DNA of 62,715 bases from an archaeon (GCA_024280435.1 JAJRQD010000288.1:1-62715), one strand, 5' to 3'. Shown: positions 1-9,711, counted from the stretch's first letter. The notes: a model not told the origin generated them from the letters alone. Numbers and translations are program-made.

Positions 1-1
1 A

Positions 2-151
2 CCAAGAAAGGGTATCGATCCTGATAGGTTACAATTGCAGTGGGTATCTGCTGCTGAGGGCTCAGTACTTGCATCCAAGCTGTATGAGATGCAGAAGGTT
101 ATTGACAAGTACAAAGAGGAGCTGAAGACCAAAGGAGATGCGGGTGATTAA
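2..151 (+). CDS. MvhD-like hydrogenase delta subunit, C-terminal end (partial)
   Basis: An open frame enters from the left edge and stops at 149-151, giving 49 residues. It contains GIDPDRLQLQWVSAAEG, which matches the conserved C-terminal signature of MvhD, the small Fe-S protein that carries electrons between [NiFe] hydrogenase or formate dehydrogenase and HdrA. The start, the Cys motifs and any fusion partner lie outside the window, so it could equally be the MvhD tail of a HdrA-MvhD fusion. Its stop overlaps the extended frame of the next gene, so the two are probably translated together as part of an hdr/mvh/etf operon. Confidence 0.7.
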   Translation, partial: PRKGIDPDRLQLQWVSAAEGSVLASKLYEMQKVIDKYKEELKTKGDAGD

Positions 152-152
152 A

Positions 153-1316
153 ATGACTGAAAAAACAATTCAGATAGATATGGCACTTCGTGAGCATTTT
201 CTATCAAAAACAACCTATACACCATCTGAATGCTATTCATGTGGTACTTGCACCGCAGTCTGTCCTCATAATGAGCTCAAACCAGAAGGTGAGAAATTAA
301 ATGTACGTCAAATACTACATCAGGCACAGATTGGTGTTGAACCAGACAGTCTGGTATGGGAATGTTCATCCTGCAAATTATGTGAGGTGAGATGTCCCCG
401 AGAAGTGGATATCGTGGATAACTTCATTGCAATCCGAAACTTCCAGATTGAGAACAGAAGAATACCTGGAGAATTTGAAAATATACTATGGAATATTCTG
501 GAGGAATCCAATCCTATGGGAGAAGCTAAGGCTGATCGAGGTAAATGGATGAAAGATCTAGATCTTGTGGATGCCAATACCAATCAGGTAGAGGTATTAT
601 TCTTTGTGGGTGGTCCAGAATCATATGACGGACGATTACAGGAAGTGGCAAGAGATATGGCCCGGATCATGCAGAAGGCAGGTATTAATTTTGGAGTACT
701 TGGTAAATCAGAACCAACATCTGGAGAGGCTGTGAAAGAGGCTGGAGAACAGGCATATCTTGAGATACTTTTGAAACGCAATGTGGAGATATTCAACAAG
801 ACCGGTGAACAGGCTATTATTCCGCTATCTCCCCATGCATATGATATATTCAAGAGATTATATCCTGAATATGGACTTGAGATGGAAGTAATTCACTACA
901 CTGAATTTCTTGATGCAATGGTCAGAGAGGGTAAGCTAAAATTCACCAAGAAAGTTGATCTGGAGGTAACTTATCATGATCCCTGTTATCTTGGTAGATA
1001 CAATGATATCTATGAACAGCCAAGGGATGTACTGAGAGCAATTGATGGTATCACACTAAAAGAGATGGAGAATAGCAAGGAAAATGCAATCTGCTGTGGT
1101 GGTGGTGGAAATAAAATATACACTGACATCAAGAATGAGGAGCGTCTTTCAAATGTACGGGTAATCGAGGCAGGAAAGACAGGTGCTTCGCAGATTGTCA
1201 CATCATGTGGTTATTGTATACAGAATTTTGAGGACTCTGTTAAGACTACCAACACTGATATGGAGGTCAAGGATCTTGCTGAGATCGTTGCACTTGCACT
1301 AGGAGTGAGAGATTAA
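153..1316 (+). CDS. HdrC/HdrB-like Fe-S oxidoreductase (EtfD-like partner)
   Basis: Fe-S electron-transfer protein of about 387 residues. Residues about 27-90 hold two CxxCxxCxxxCP motifs (starting CYSCGTCTAVCP and CSSCKLCEVRCPR), the HdrC-like module for two [4Fe-4S] clusters. The rest has the two-lobed CCG arrangement of HdrB/GlcF/EtfD-type proteins. The second lobe is intact (DPCYLGRYN, ICCGGGG, TSCGYCIQNF). In the first lobe the cysteine positions are replaced (FFVGGPES, EPTSGEAV, LSPHAYDIF). An ATG at 138 is also in frame, but the ATG at 153 is preceded at good spacing by GGTGAT, a match to the archaeal anti-SD, and gives the usual N-terminus. The following etfA and etfB suggest it shuttles electrons between ETF and an Hdr/Mvh complex (inference). 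Confidence 0.85.
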   Translation: MTEKTIQIDMALREHFLSKTTYTPSECYSCGTCTAVCPHNELKPEGEKLNVRQILHQAQIGVEPDSLVWECSSCKLCEVRCPREVDIVDNFIAIRNFQIENRRIPGEFENILWNILEESNPMGEAKADRGKWMKDLDLVDANTNQVEVLFFVGGPESYDGRLQEVARDMARIMQKAGINFGVLGKSEPTSGEAVKEAGEQAYLEILLKRNVEIFNKTGEQAIIPLSPHAYDIFKRLYPEYGLEMEVIHYTEFLDAMVREGKLKFTKKVDLEVTYHDPCYLGRYNDIYEQPRDVLRAIDGITLKEMENSKENAICCGGGGNKIYTDIKNEERLSNVRVIEAGKTGASQIVTSCGYCIQNFEDSVKTTNTDMEVKDLAEIVALALGVRD

Positions 1317-1317
1317 G

Positions 1318-2325
1318 ATGGGTAAAGATAAAAAAGCCAAAGGAATTTGGGTATTTATAGAACAGTTTGAGCACGCAGCACTTGATATATCATGGGAATT
1401 GCTTGGAAAATCAAGAGAACTTGCAGACAAAGCAGGTGAGAAATTGATTGCACTTGTCATGGGTGATAATGTGGAGCATATTGCTCAGGAAGCAGTACAC
1501 AGAGGTGCTGATGAGGTATTTCTTGTGGAAGATGAGTTATTAGAGCACTATAAATGTGAGAATTATACTTATGCAGCATACAAAGTGATCAAGAAGAACA
1601 AGCCAAATCAGCTGATTATGGGTGCCACTCCAAATGGTCGAGATATTGCTGGTAGATTGGCAGTAAAATTGAAAACTGGATTAACAGCAGATGTAGTCAG
1701 TCTTGATACCACAAAAGATGGAATCATGCTGGGACAGGTACCTGGATTTGGTGGCTCTGTACTGGCAGTCATCAAATGTGAGGTGGCTAGACCACAGATG
1801 GCAACAGTTAGACCGGGAATTTTCGAGGCAATTCCAATTGACAAGAAAAGAAAAGGTAAGATACACAAGATAGATGCAGATTTGGATAAGAAATACGAGA
1901 CAACCAAGCTGATCAAATTACAGAAGGTTGAGGGTGTGGATATCTCCAAGGCCAAGAGATTGGTTGCAGGTGGTAGAGGTCTAGGTGGAGATGTATCTGC
2001 ACTGAAAGAGTTGGCAGAGCTTCTTGATGCAGATATTGGTGTGACCCGTCCACTATGTGATGATGGATTATTCCCAAGAGACCATCAGGTAGGTTCCACT
2101 GGTGTTACAGTTAAACCCGAGATAACAATTAATTTTGGTATATCTGGAGCTGCACACTACACTGCTGGTATCAATAAATCCAATACTATCATCAGTATCA
2201 ACAATGATCCAAATGCAATAATATTCGAGTACTCTGATTATGAAGTAATTGGAGATGTCAATAAGATAATGCCATTATTGATTGAGAAGCTGAAAGCCAA
2301 GCTCATGAAGGAGGTAAAACAATGA
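1318..2325 (+). CDS. etfA: Electron transfer flavoprotein subunit alpha
   Basis: EtfA/FixB, 335 residues, the usual family length. The N-terminal Rossmann-like ETF domain (about 1-190) is followed by the C-terminal FAD-binding domain. Its signature segments are all visible: GGRGLGGD, TRPLCDDGLFPRDHQVG, STGVTVKP, GISGAAHYTAG and INNDPNAIIFEYSDY. The protein binds the electron-carrying FAD and pairs with EtfB. The gene starts one base after the stop of the HdrC/B-like gene and overlaps etfB, so the three are almost certainly one transcript. The stretch between the domains is rich in lysine (KKRKGKIHKIDADLDKKYE), as expected of a linker. Role in the cell: cytoplasmic electron carrier linking an acyl-CoA or similar dehydrogenase to Fe-S partners. 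Confidence 0.95.
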   Translation: MGKDKKAKGIWVFIEQFEHAALDISWELLGKSRELADKAGEKLIALVMGDNVEHIAQEAVHRGADEVFLVEDELLEHYKCENYTYAAYKVIKKNKPNQLIMGATPNGRDIAGRLAVKLKTGLTADVVSLDTTKDGIMLGQVPGFGGSVLAVIKCEVARPQMATVRPGIFEAIPIDKKRKGKIHKIDADLDKKYETTKLIKLQKVEGVDISKAKRLVAGGRGLGGDVSALKELAELLDADIGVTRPLCDDGLFPRDHQVGSTGVTVKPEITINFGISGAAHYTAGINKSNTIISINNDPNAIIFEYSDYEVIGDVNKIMPLLIEKLKAKLMKEVKQ

Positions 2326-3122
2326 AGGGACTAAACATAGTAGTATGTGTCAAGGTAGTACCAAAGAACTCAGAGATCAGGATCGATCCAGAGACCAATG
2401 GTGTGGACAGACGAGGTGTTGATTCTATTATCAATCCTCCAGATAAGAATGCAGTCGAGGCAGCAGTCAGATTGAAAGAGCTATATGGTGGTAAGGTAAC
2501 ACTACTATCAATGGCACCACCTGGATTGGATGATTTCTTCCATCAGATGATGGCTATGGGTGCAGATGAATTTGTATTATTATCTGACAGGGCATTTGCT
2601 CTTGCAGATAGTTATCCAACTGTACACACACTCGCAGCAGGTATCAGGAAAATCGGTAAGGTAGATCTTGTGCTTGCAGGAGTTGAATCAGCAGATGGAG
2701 GTACAGGAAATGTACCCCCTGGACTTGGAGAGGCACTTGAATTCACACAGGCAACCTATGCAGAGGAGATTGATTACAATTCCGAGGAAAAGAGGTTTAT
2801 CATTCACAGAATGAATGGCTCTGGTCATGAGGTTATCTCAATTCCCAGTCCTTCAGTTGTATCAATAGAACTTGGAGTGAATTCTCCAAGGTTCCCTGAT
2901 TTCAGAAGAAAACTTGATCTGGATGAGAATTACAAGATGACTGTATGGTCCAACAAGGACCTTGAACTACCTGAGGACAAACGTGGTCTATCCGGTTCTT
3001 TCACAACTGTTGAGGAATTTGTCGAGGCAAAGAAGAGAGAGAGGAAACATGAGCGAATTGAAGGTACTCCAGAAGAGATTGCAGATAAATTGGCAGATCT
3101 GATCCTTGAAAATATGAACTAG
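2322..3122 (+). CDS. etfB: Electron transfer flavoprotein subunit beta
   Basis: EtfB/FixA, 266 residues. It starts inside the end of etfA (ATGA overlap), so translation is coupled. Visible signatures are VVCVKVVPKNSE at the N-terminus, DRRGVDSIINPPDKNAVEAA, SMAPPG, MGADEFVLLSDRAFALAD and the ESADGGTG segment. The NPPDKNAVE, LLSDRAFAxAD and GxxSADGGT-type segments resemble ETFs that bind a second FAD and bifurcate electrons, rather than the AMP-binding housekeeping type; this assignment is inference. With the upstream HdrC/B-like and MvhD-like genes it forms an ETF-Hdr electron-transfer operon. It is the last gene of the operon; a 43-bp transposon-related repeat follows 34 bp after the stop. 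Confidence 0.95.
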   Translation: MKGLNIVVCVKVVPKNSEIRIDPETNGVDRRGVDSIINPPDKNAVEAAVRLKELYGGKVTLLSMAPPGLDDFFHQMMAMGADEFVLLSDRAFALADSYPTVHTLAAGIRKIGKVDLVLAGVESADGGTGNVPPGLGEALEFTQATYAEEIDYNSEEKRFIIHRMNGSGHEVISIPSPSVVSIELGVNSPRFPDFRRKLDLDENYKMTVWSNKDLELPEDKRGLSGSFTTVEEFVEAKKRERKHERIEGTPEEIADKLADLILENMN

Positions 3123-3156
3123 TAAATCAAATTATATTAAAAATGCAATAACATAT

Positions 3157-3199
3157 ATCATCTTATTTGTACATACAAATTTAAAATTGTGAAATTAAT
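3157..3199. repeat. Orphan 43-bp copy of the tnpB 3' end
   Basis: This 43-bp block matches 62121-62163 at 40 of 43 positions by eye, in the same orientation. In the other copy the block covers the last codons, the stop and the immediate downstream DNA of a tnpB gene. It contains a near-perfect palindrome (ATTTGTA-CA-TACAAAT). Homology stops sharply on both sides, so this is a remnant or small derivative of an IS605/IS607-type end lying between the convergent etfB and Gfo/Idh genes. Confidence 0.6.
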
Positions 3200-3230
3200 A
3201 ATGCAAAGATATTTGAATAATTTGTGAATA

Positions 3231-4280
3231 TCAGATTTTAATTATTGAACCAGTTCTATCACTCTCACGTAGTGCATCCAATACTAGCTGATTTTGCCAT
3301 CCATCCTCGAGCGAAGGTGCATTTGCCACTCCATTATCAAGTGCATCTGCAAATGAATTCAATAGGCTCATAAATGGAGGTATTCTTCTATCTTTTTCAA
3401 TCAGAGAATTATCCAACTGGTACTTCTCTGGTATCTCCAATTTCTCGAATTCTCCACCTGTACTGAGATAGATATCATCATTCTCAAAATATATCGTTCC
3501 TTTATCGCCTCCCACTACAAATTTGGATGGAGGTGCTTTTGTCAGCGTGGTAGTTACAATTAGGTTCCCAGTTATTCCACTCTCAGTTTTGAATACCATC
3601 GAATATCCATCATCTGCTGTTACTTTGTACAATTTATCATCACTACCCATTCTTTTTGGAACTCTTGCATAGATAGATCCCTGTACCTCTGTAATATTCT
3701 CATCTAGGATAAATCTTATCAGGTCTGTCTGATGTGATCCCATAGCTCCAAGTAAACCACCATCAAATATATTATCCCATAACCACCCAAATCTGGGTGT
3801 ATCTGTCCTTGCTGCAAACGATGCATATGATATATAGTGAAGTTCTCTTACTTTACCAATCTTTCCATCTGCAATCAGATCTCGCATGTATGCCCGTACT
3901 GGAACATTTCTGAACTCATGTGCCATCATTCCCACCAGGCCATTATTTAATGCAGTTCTCAATAATTTTCTTGCTTCAAATGCATTGGAGGTGGTGGGCT
4001 TTTCCAGTAATAGTTGTTTTCCACTATTTAGTACATACATTCCCATCTCATAATGCAGAAACGGTGGAGTTGTCACTGCAATAACATCGAGATCCTCTCT
4101 ATCAACAAGAACTTTCCAATCCTTATATGCATCGATTGCCAGCTCTTTTGCAATATTCTCTGTTTTCTCGTAATTATTTCCTGCAATTGCCAACACCTCG
4201 AATTTCGGATGGGCTGTGAATGCAGGATAGTGCACCTTGATACCAAATCCAGTACCAATTATTCCAACTTTATATGTCAT
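3231..4280 (-). CDS. Gfo/Idh/MocA family NAD(P)-dependent oxidoreductase
   Basis: About 349 residues, typical for the family. The N-terminal Rossmann fold (KVGIIGTGFGIKVHYPAF) binds NAD(P). LLLEKPTTSNAFEAR is the conserved EKP segment with the catalytic-site lysine. The C-terminal half is the mixed alpha/beta substrate-binding domain, including GGLLGAMGSHQTDL, which holds the conserved His. The frame is open to 4304, but the Met at 4280 begins directly at the Rossmann strand and is the better start. Members act on sugars, inositols or related polyols; the substrate cannot be read from sequence. It is transcribed alone, convergent with etfB. Confidence 0.9.
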   Translation of the reverse strand: MTYKVGIIGTGFGIKVHYPAFTAHPKFEVLAIAGNNYEKTENIAKELAIDAYKDWKVLVDREDLDVIAVTTPPFLHYEMGMYVLNSGKQLLLEKPTTSNAFEARKLLRTALNNGLVGMMAHEFRNVPVRAYMRDLIADGKIGKVRELHYISYASFAARTDTPRFGWLWDNIFDGGLLGAMGSHQTDLIRFILDENITEVQGSIYARVPKRMGSDDKLYKVTADDGYSMVFKTESGITGNLIVTTTLTKAPPSKFVVGGDKGTIYFENDDIYLSTGGEFEKLEIPEKYQLDNSLIEKDRRIPPFMSLLNSFADALDNGVANAPSLEDGWQNQLVLDALRESDRTGSIIKI

Positions 4281-4369
4281 AAATTTAATTATTGTTGACT
4301 GCATTTAAATTCTTATTATCTGGGTAATTCTAATTTTGTATCACATAATATTTTTTTTTTGATATTTAC

Positions 4370-4789
4370 CTAGTTTGCCACGTGTAATTTACAGCCCATA
4401 CATTTTTTATTATCAAATACAGAACATACTTTTAATAAATTATCCATTATCTCATCTATCTTCTTCTCACTGTATTCCAAAGGTATGGGTACTATTGCAT
4501 TTGCACCTGCTTTTAAAATATCCTCTCTTATATCTGGATCCTCAGTGGAGCTGAGTGCAAGTACACATGCATTACTGTCTGCTTCCAATATCTCATCAAT
4601 TGATTTATCTGCAAGCTCTTTGTTATCAAAATTAATTATAGTTATATTTGGATTTGAATGCTGATAGAATTCAAGTGCATTCTCAAAATTAGATACCTCC
4701 ACACTATGATCTTTATTCATAATCTCAAAGGCATATTTAATATTTTTCTGAAGCAAGCTATCATTGTCTGTTAATAGAATTGTAACCAT
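4370..4789 (-). CDS. Degenerate CheY-like receiver domain protein
   Basis: A stand-alone 139-residue protein with receiver-fold features. It has an acidic pair after strand 1 (ILLTDND), a possible phospho-acceptor Asp after strand 3 (TIINFDNKE), a Ser/Thr after strand 4 (LALSSTEDP) and the AGANAIVPIPLE segment at strand 5. The invariant lysine of receivers (KP at strand 5) is replaced, so ordinary phosphotransfer switching is doubtful. The last 25 residues carry CSVF...KKCMGCKLHV, with a CxxC pair that could bind metal or act as a redox switch. No histidine kinase is nearby. It is monocistronic, with a very AT-rich upstream region (4790-5080). Confidence 0.65.
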   Translation of the reverse strand: MVTILLTDNDSLLQKNIKYAFEIMNKDHSVEVSNFENALEFYQHSNPNITIINFDNKELADKSIDEILEADSNACVLALSSTEDPDIREDILKAGANAIVPIPLEYSEKKIDEIMDNLLKVCSVFDNKKCMGCKLHVAN

Positions 4790-5082
4790 AAATATTTTTT
4801 ATTTTTATAATATTTAAAAAATACGTGTAAATATAAACAAAATTTATTTTTTTTAGTAAATAATAATGGATTTGATACATTTTTGGAACTAAATCATAAA
4901 ATAATAAATATTTGATAATTTAGAGTATTGGAATATTATAATTACTAATATTTCAATCTATCCGATGATTATATGTATATTAAAATATGTGTTCGAACTA
5001 TTGAATAGTAGAGTAAGACATGTCTAACGAGTAAAGACAAAAATTAATATCTGGTATTTCATGGGCTATACTGATTGGATAT

Positions 5083-5463
5083 GTGATATTAACTATTATT
5101 ACAATACTGATAATTTACCTATTTGACTGGGCAAGAGATCTTTTCAATGATACGGAGTATATTGTAAAAATAAATGCAGTATGGTTCAGCTTTATTATCG
5201 CAGCTTATGGTATCTATGCATTGAGAAAGAATTATAAAAGGGCCAAACTATCAAATCTTCAGATAAAGCTGGATCCTCAATTTCTACTGATCTCTGCATT
5301 TATTCTGTTTGCAATCAAAGAATTACTTAAATTGATAGTATTCTATCTTGATGCAGATCAGGTACATGCACATGCATTATCAAATGGTGCAGTGGTACTT
5401 AATTTCGGCGGATACGTATCATTACTAGGATCTATCTATTTCGGTCGTAAAAAGAGGGTATAA
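5083..5463 (+). CDS. Small membrane protein of unknown function
   Basis: About 126 residues from a GTG at 5083, with three to four hydrophobic segments (starting ILTIITILIIYLF, FSFIIAAYGIYAL, LLISAFILFAIKELL and VVLNFGGYVSLLGSI), separated by short charged loops. It ends in the basic tail GRKKRV. The same frame is open back to 5035 and the extra residues (ISWAILIGY) are also hydrophobic, so the true start may lie upstream at a non-ATG codon. It ends 2 nt before the next ATG, so it is translated with the longin-like protein that follows and may be its membrane partner. I do not recognise the family. Confidence 0.6.
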   Translation: MILTIITILIIYLFDWARDLFNDTEYIVKINAVWFSFIIAAYGIYALRKNYKRAKLSNLQIKLDPQFLLISAFILFAIKELLKLIVFYLDADQVHAHALSNGAVVLNFGGYVSLLGSIYFGRKKRV

Positions 5464-5465
5464 TA

Positions 5466-6386
5466 ATGAGCTCTTTCCTGATGTTAACCAAACATGGGTT
5501 GCCAGATCTGTTAGTGGAAACAGGCAAGAAAATATCTAAAGATCCAGTACTTTTATCGGGGTTGTTCAAAGCCATATATGCATTCTCAACAGAAGTTGCA
5601 GAGAGCCCATTGCAGTTACTGCAGATAAAAGGATTCACAATTAGGTTCATCAGCTTCAATGAGGATTATATATTGATAATTGGTGCTGATAAGAATATAT
5701 CCAATTTGAATTCAATTCTTGATACTTTATCCACTATGATACTGAAAACTCTTGATTCAAACAGTGATTTACAACTACTTGAGGGACAAATAAAAGAAAT
5801 GCTTGAGAATAATCTCTCTGACCAACACAAGGATGATATTCAGGATATGATCGATGTATTTGATGAGCTTTCTGATGATGTTCTGATGGTGATTTTCTGG
5901 GGTATTCTGACAGGTAAACACTTTCATACATTGACTACCCGGTCTCTTGATTTCAACAAATATGTGACCTCATTACTGAGTTATTTTGATGTGGATACCT
6001 GTACTGTGGATAATTGTCCATCATATATCAAATTCACAGATAAGAAGGGTAACTATATTGTAGATGGTAAGGAATATCTAGTGAATAAGCGTAAATTTAT
6101 TGTATCAAAGATTATGAAAAAACTGCTAAAACTTGGTCAGAAACATTATTTTCATGATTTGAAAGTTTTGTATAATTCAATCAATTCAACTATCAATTCT
6201 TTTATTGCAATTGGCAACAGGGATAAATTCACAGAGGCAGAGTTGAAGGATATAAATATTGCAAGAAAGGTGCTTGGAATGGAGATGGAGCATTACTGTC
6301 TTGAGCAGCTGAAATTGAATAATATCCGAAGTTATGAGATCCTTATAAAAAATACAGATGAATTAGAATGGATCAACACTTGGTAA
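5466..6386 (+). CDS. Longin/roadblock-like domain protein
   Basis: 306 residues. The N-terminal 100 or so have a recurring archaeal longin/roadblock pattern: a strand (FLMLTKHGLPDLL), then LLSGLFKAIYAFSTEVAE as helix 1, then IKGFTIRFISFNEDYILIIGA as a beta hairpin and ISNLNSILDTLSTMI as a C-terminal helix. The remaining two thirds are mostly helical and unassigned, with a KGNYIVDGKEYLV hairpin near residue 200. Such domains usually scaffold or regulate small GTPases. The gene directly follows a small membrane protein (2-nt gap) and converges on the next gene with a 9-bp gap. The domain assignment is by pattern and not certain. Confidence 0.65.
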   Translation: MSSFLMLTKHGLPDLLVETGKKISKDPVLLSGLFKAIYAFSTEVAESPLQLLQIKGFTIRFISFNEDYILIIGADKNISNLNSILDTLSTMILKTLDSNSDLQLLEGQIKEMLENNLSDQHKDDIQDMIDVFDELSDDVLMVIFWGILTGKHFHTLTTRSLDFNKYVTSLLSYFDVDTCTVDNCPSYIKFTDKKGNYIVDGKEYLVNKRKFIVSKIMKKLLKLGQKHYFHDLKVLYNSINSTINSFIAIGNRDKFTEAELKDINIARKVLGMEMEHYCLEQLKLNNIRSYEILIKNTDELEWINTW

Positions 6387-6395
6387 TCTGTATAT

Positions 6396-6803
6396 TCATT
6401 TTTTATTTTTTAATCTGTAAGATTTATTATTGCAATTAATACATATATAAGCAAGAGTATCTGGATTTAAATGATATGAGATGGCATTTTCCTTGGCACA
6501 GAACTGACATCGTTGCCTACTGAATGGTACTCTATTATCAGAATCCACGAGTACATGTAATGAACTTCCATCAAATTTCAAATATCCAGTACCTGAGATT
6601 TTCGTTAATAATTTTTGATGTGTATTTGTATCTGGATAATTTATATTTACAAATTCTACTTTGAATTTATTATCCAATTTTTTGATTGATAGATCATCAA
6701 ACTTGATATTCTGCTTTCGAAAAATATGTCGCATAAGATTTACCTGATTGTTTATTGCTGTTGTTTCCTCTTCAGAAAGTATTGTAATTCCTCCTAAATG
6801 CAT
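6396..6803 (-). CDS. Hypothetical protein with C-terminal zinc ribbon
   Basis: 135 residues. The C-terminal third carries two CxxC knuckles (CQFC and CINC, 22 residues apart), a zinc-ribbon layout. The N-terminal part (about 10-95) is an alpha/beta region with no motif I recognise; GTGYLKFDGSSLHVLVD looks like a beta hairpin. It could be a nucleic-acid-binding or translation-associated protein, but nothing in the sequence decides this. It is convergent with the longin-like gene and transcribed alone. Confidence 0.6.
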   Translation of the reverse strand: MHLGGITILSEEETTAINNQVNLMRHIFRKQNIKFDDLSIKKLDNKFKVEFVNINYPDTNTHQKLLTKISGTGYLKFDGSSLHVLVDSDNRVPFSRQRCQFCAKENAISYHLNPDTLAYICINCNNKSYRLKNKK

Positions 6804-6886
6804 GATTTGTCAATAGTTTTTAATCATTTCTGCAACAGGTATATGTTTCAAGGCTATTTAAGTTATTTTCAGAGACTATATTAAAA

Positions 6887-7054
6887 GTGAAATTGAATGA
6901 TTGGGAGGATCTCAGTTATCTGGACAATCTAATCATTAAATTATTGAATGTTGATACATGTATAATCTTAAATCTGTATTTATTTAATACACTTAAGCGC
7001 TTTAACCGTAATTTCAAATTTCATATAATAGTTCAAGTTAATCTGTATCTCTAA
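6887..7054 (+). CDS. Possible small protein (55 residues, GTG start)
   Basis: This is an open frame in an otherwise gene-free 370-bp stretch. It begins with GTG at 6887 and encodes a product starting KLNDWEDLSYLDNL. A TATA-like CTATTTAAG lies at about 6854-6862, the right distance for a leaderless transcript. The sequence is rich in Leu, Ile and Asn and could be chance in AT-rich DNA. No family is recognised. Confidence 0.2.
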   Translation: MKLNDWEDLSYLDNLIIKLLNVDTCIILNLYLFNTLKRFNRNFKFHIIVQVNLYL

Positions 7055-7172
7055 TATATTAAACTACTATTTCTAACCTGGTAAACTAGCTTTTTATTTC
7101 AGCACTAATTTTTATTTTGCAATTCTAGTTATTGTGACTATTGTTATTGTAAATATTGTTATTATAACTTTA

Positions 7173-8549
<1,377 letters not shown>

Positions 8550-8592
8550 TCATCTGATTTTTGTGATAAATTGTTTTTTCTCAAATTTACCA

Positions 8593-8624
8593 AATTCAGT
8601 TGAGTGAAAATGATCAACTGAATT
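8593..8624 (-). promoter_or_regulatory. Perfect 11-bp inverted repeat at the gdhA transcription start
   Basis: AATTCAGTTGA and TCAACTGAATT are perfect complements separated by 10 nt. On the minus strand a TATA-like TTTTTATATATC lies at about 8641-8651, so transcription of gdhA would start close to or within the repeat. It may be an operator or a stem-loop in the leader; the gdhA start codon is about 65 nt further on. Confidence 0.5.
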
Positions 8625-8859
8625 CCGTTTGTATACGCGATATATAAAAACAACTAATTTTTGCGTATTATTTTAACTTTCGAAAGGGAGAATATTGACA
8701 ATTTTGAGCAAAATTGAAGAAAAATCACTTTTTTTATTAATTTTCATAAATCTAGTAATTTTTTGGTTATTATTACTATAATCGTGTACTATTGTTCGGT
8801 ATAAGTCGAAAATCGATTAAAAAATTTGATAAAATTCTTTTTTTATAGTGAATCGTAAT

Positions 8860-9711
8860 TCAATTTGGGATTGCAACGACATTTTTCTCATTTTTAATTT
8901 TGATAAAGAAAAGTGAGATGAAAATCCAGTAGAATATATATGCAAATAGCTCTAGCCATGTGGGTGTATCCTGGTATCCAAATAATGCTCTTAGCATGAC
9001 ACCAAAGTAATTTGTTTTGTCATTGAGTATATTTGATAGATCAAGGAATACTATATTTGCAAATGCACTTTCTGGACCAAATACACCTATTTCCTGGAAT
9101 TCATGCATTCCCCTGGCAAATAGACCTGCTGCGAAGAGTATCAGTACAATACTTGTGATATTGAAAAATTTGTGTAGATCAAGGTTCAATGATCCTCTGA
9201 ATAGAAAAACAGCCAGTATCAATGATACAACAATTCCCAACATTCCAGAAGCAAATATTGATACAGGTTCATCCTTGGCACCAATTCCATAGAAGAATAT
9301 AACTGTCTCAGCTCCCTCACGAAATACATTGAAGAAAGCCAGCAAGAAAATTCCATAACGACTTGATTTATCCAGAGTAATATCATCGACTTTCAGTTGT
9401 AATTCTGTAGACATATTTTTACCTGCCTTGAACATGAAGATTATCATCCAAGATAGAAATACTGCGGTGATAGAATATGCGAAGCCTTCAAATATCTTCT
9501 CAGTTCTTCCTTCCAAACCTCCAACAAATATCTGAAACAGTATTGCAGTGATAATACTGGCAATTATTGCCAGTAAAACGCCAATCCAAACATCTTTTTT
9601 CCTGATCTGATTACCTGTTTTGCTAAGGTAAGCCAGAATAATAGAAATGATGAGTGCAGCCTCCATAGTCTCACGGAGTGCTATAATAAACGCTGATATT
9701 GAGAATATCAT
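8860..9711 (-). CDS. FTR1-family high-affinity iron permease
   Basis: 283 residues with about seven membrane segments. Both iron-binding REXXE motifs of the FTR1/EfeU family are present: RETMEA in the first helix (about residue 13) and REGAE in the middle (about residue 131). It imports iron across the cytoplasmic membrane. No ferroxidase or EfeO-like partner is adjacent, so it may act alone. The start codon is at the first helix, as in relatives. A TATA-like TTTATATATA lies at 9741-9750 (minus strand), about 30 nt upstream, with a 16-bp palindrome immediately beyond it and another 53 bp further. The same palindrome precedes the DtxR-type regulator at 42809. Confidence 0.92.
   Translation of the reverse strand: MIFSISAFIIALRETMEAALIISIILAYLSKTGNQIRKKDVWIGVLLAIIASIITAILFQIFVGGLEGRTEKIFEGFAYSITAVFLSWMIIFMFKAGKNMSTELQLKVDDITLDKSSRYGIFLLAFFNVFREGAETVIFFYGIGAKDEPVSIFASGMLGIVVSLILAVFLFRGSLNLDLHKFFNITSIVLILFAAGLFARGMHEFQEIGVFGPESAFANIVFLDLSNILNDKTNYFGVMLRALFGYQDTPTWLELFAYIFYWIFISLFFIKIKNEKNVVAIPN

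Noticed and set aside
8687-8696. CTTTCGAAAG and the TTCG-N8-CGAA pair near 8775 as further DtxR-type sites
   Set aside because: Arms or spacing differ from the RTTCG-N6-CGAAY pattern and no metal gene follows.
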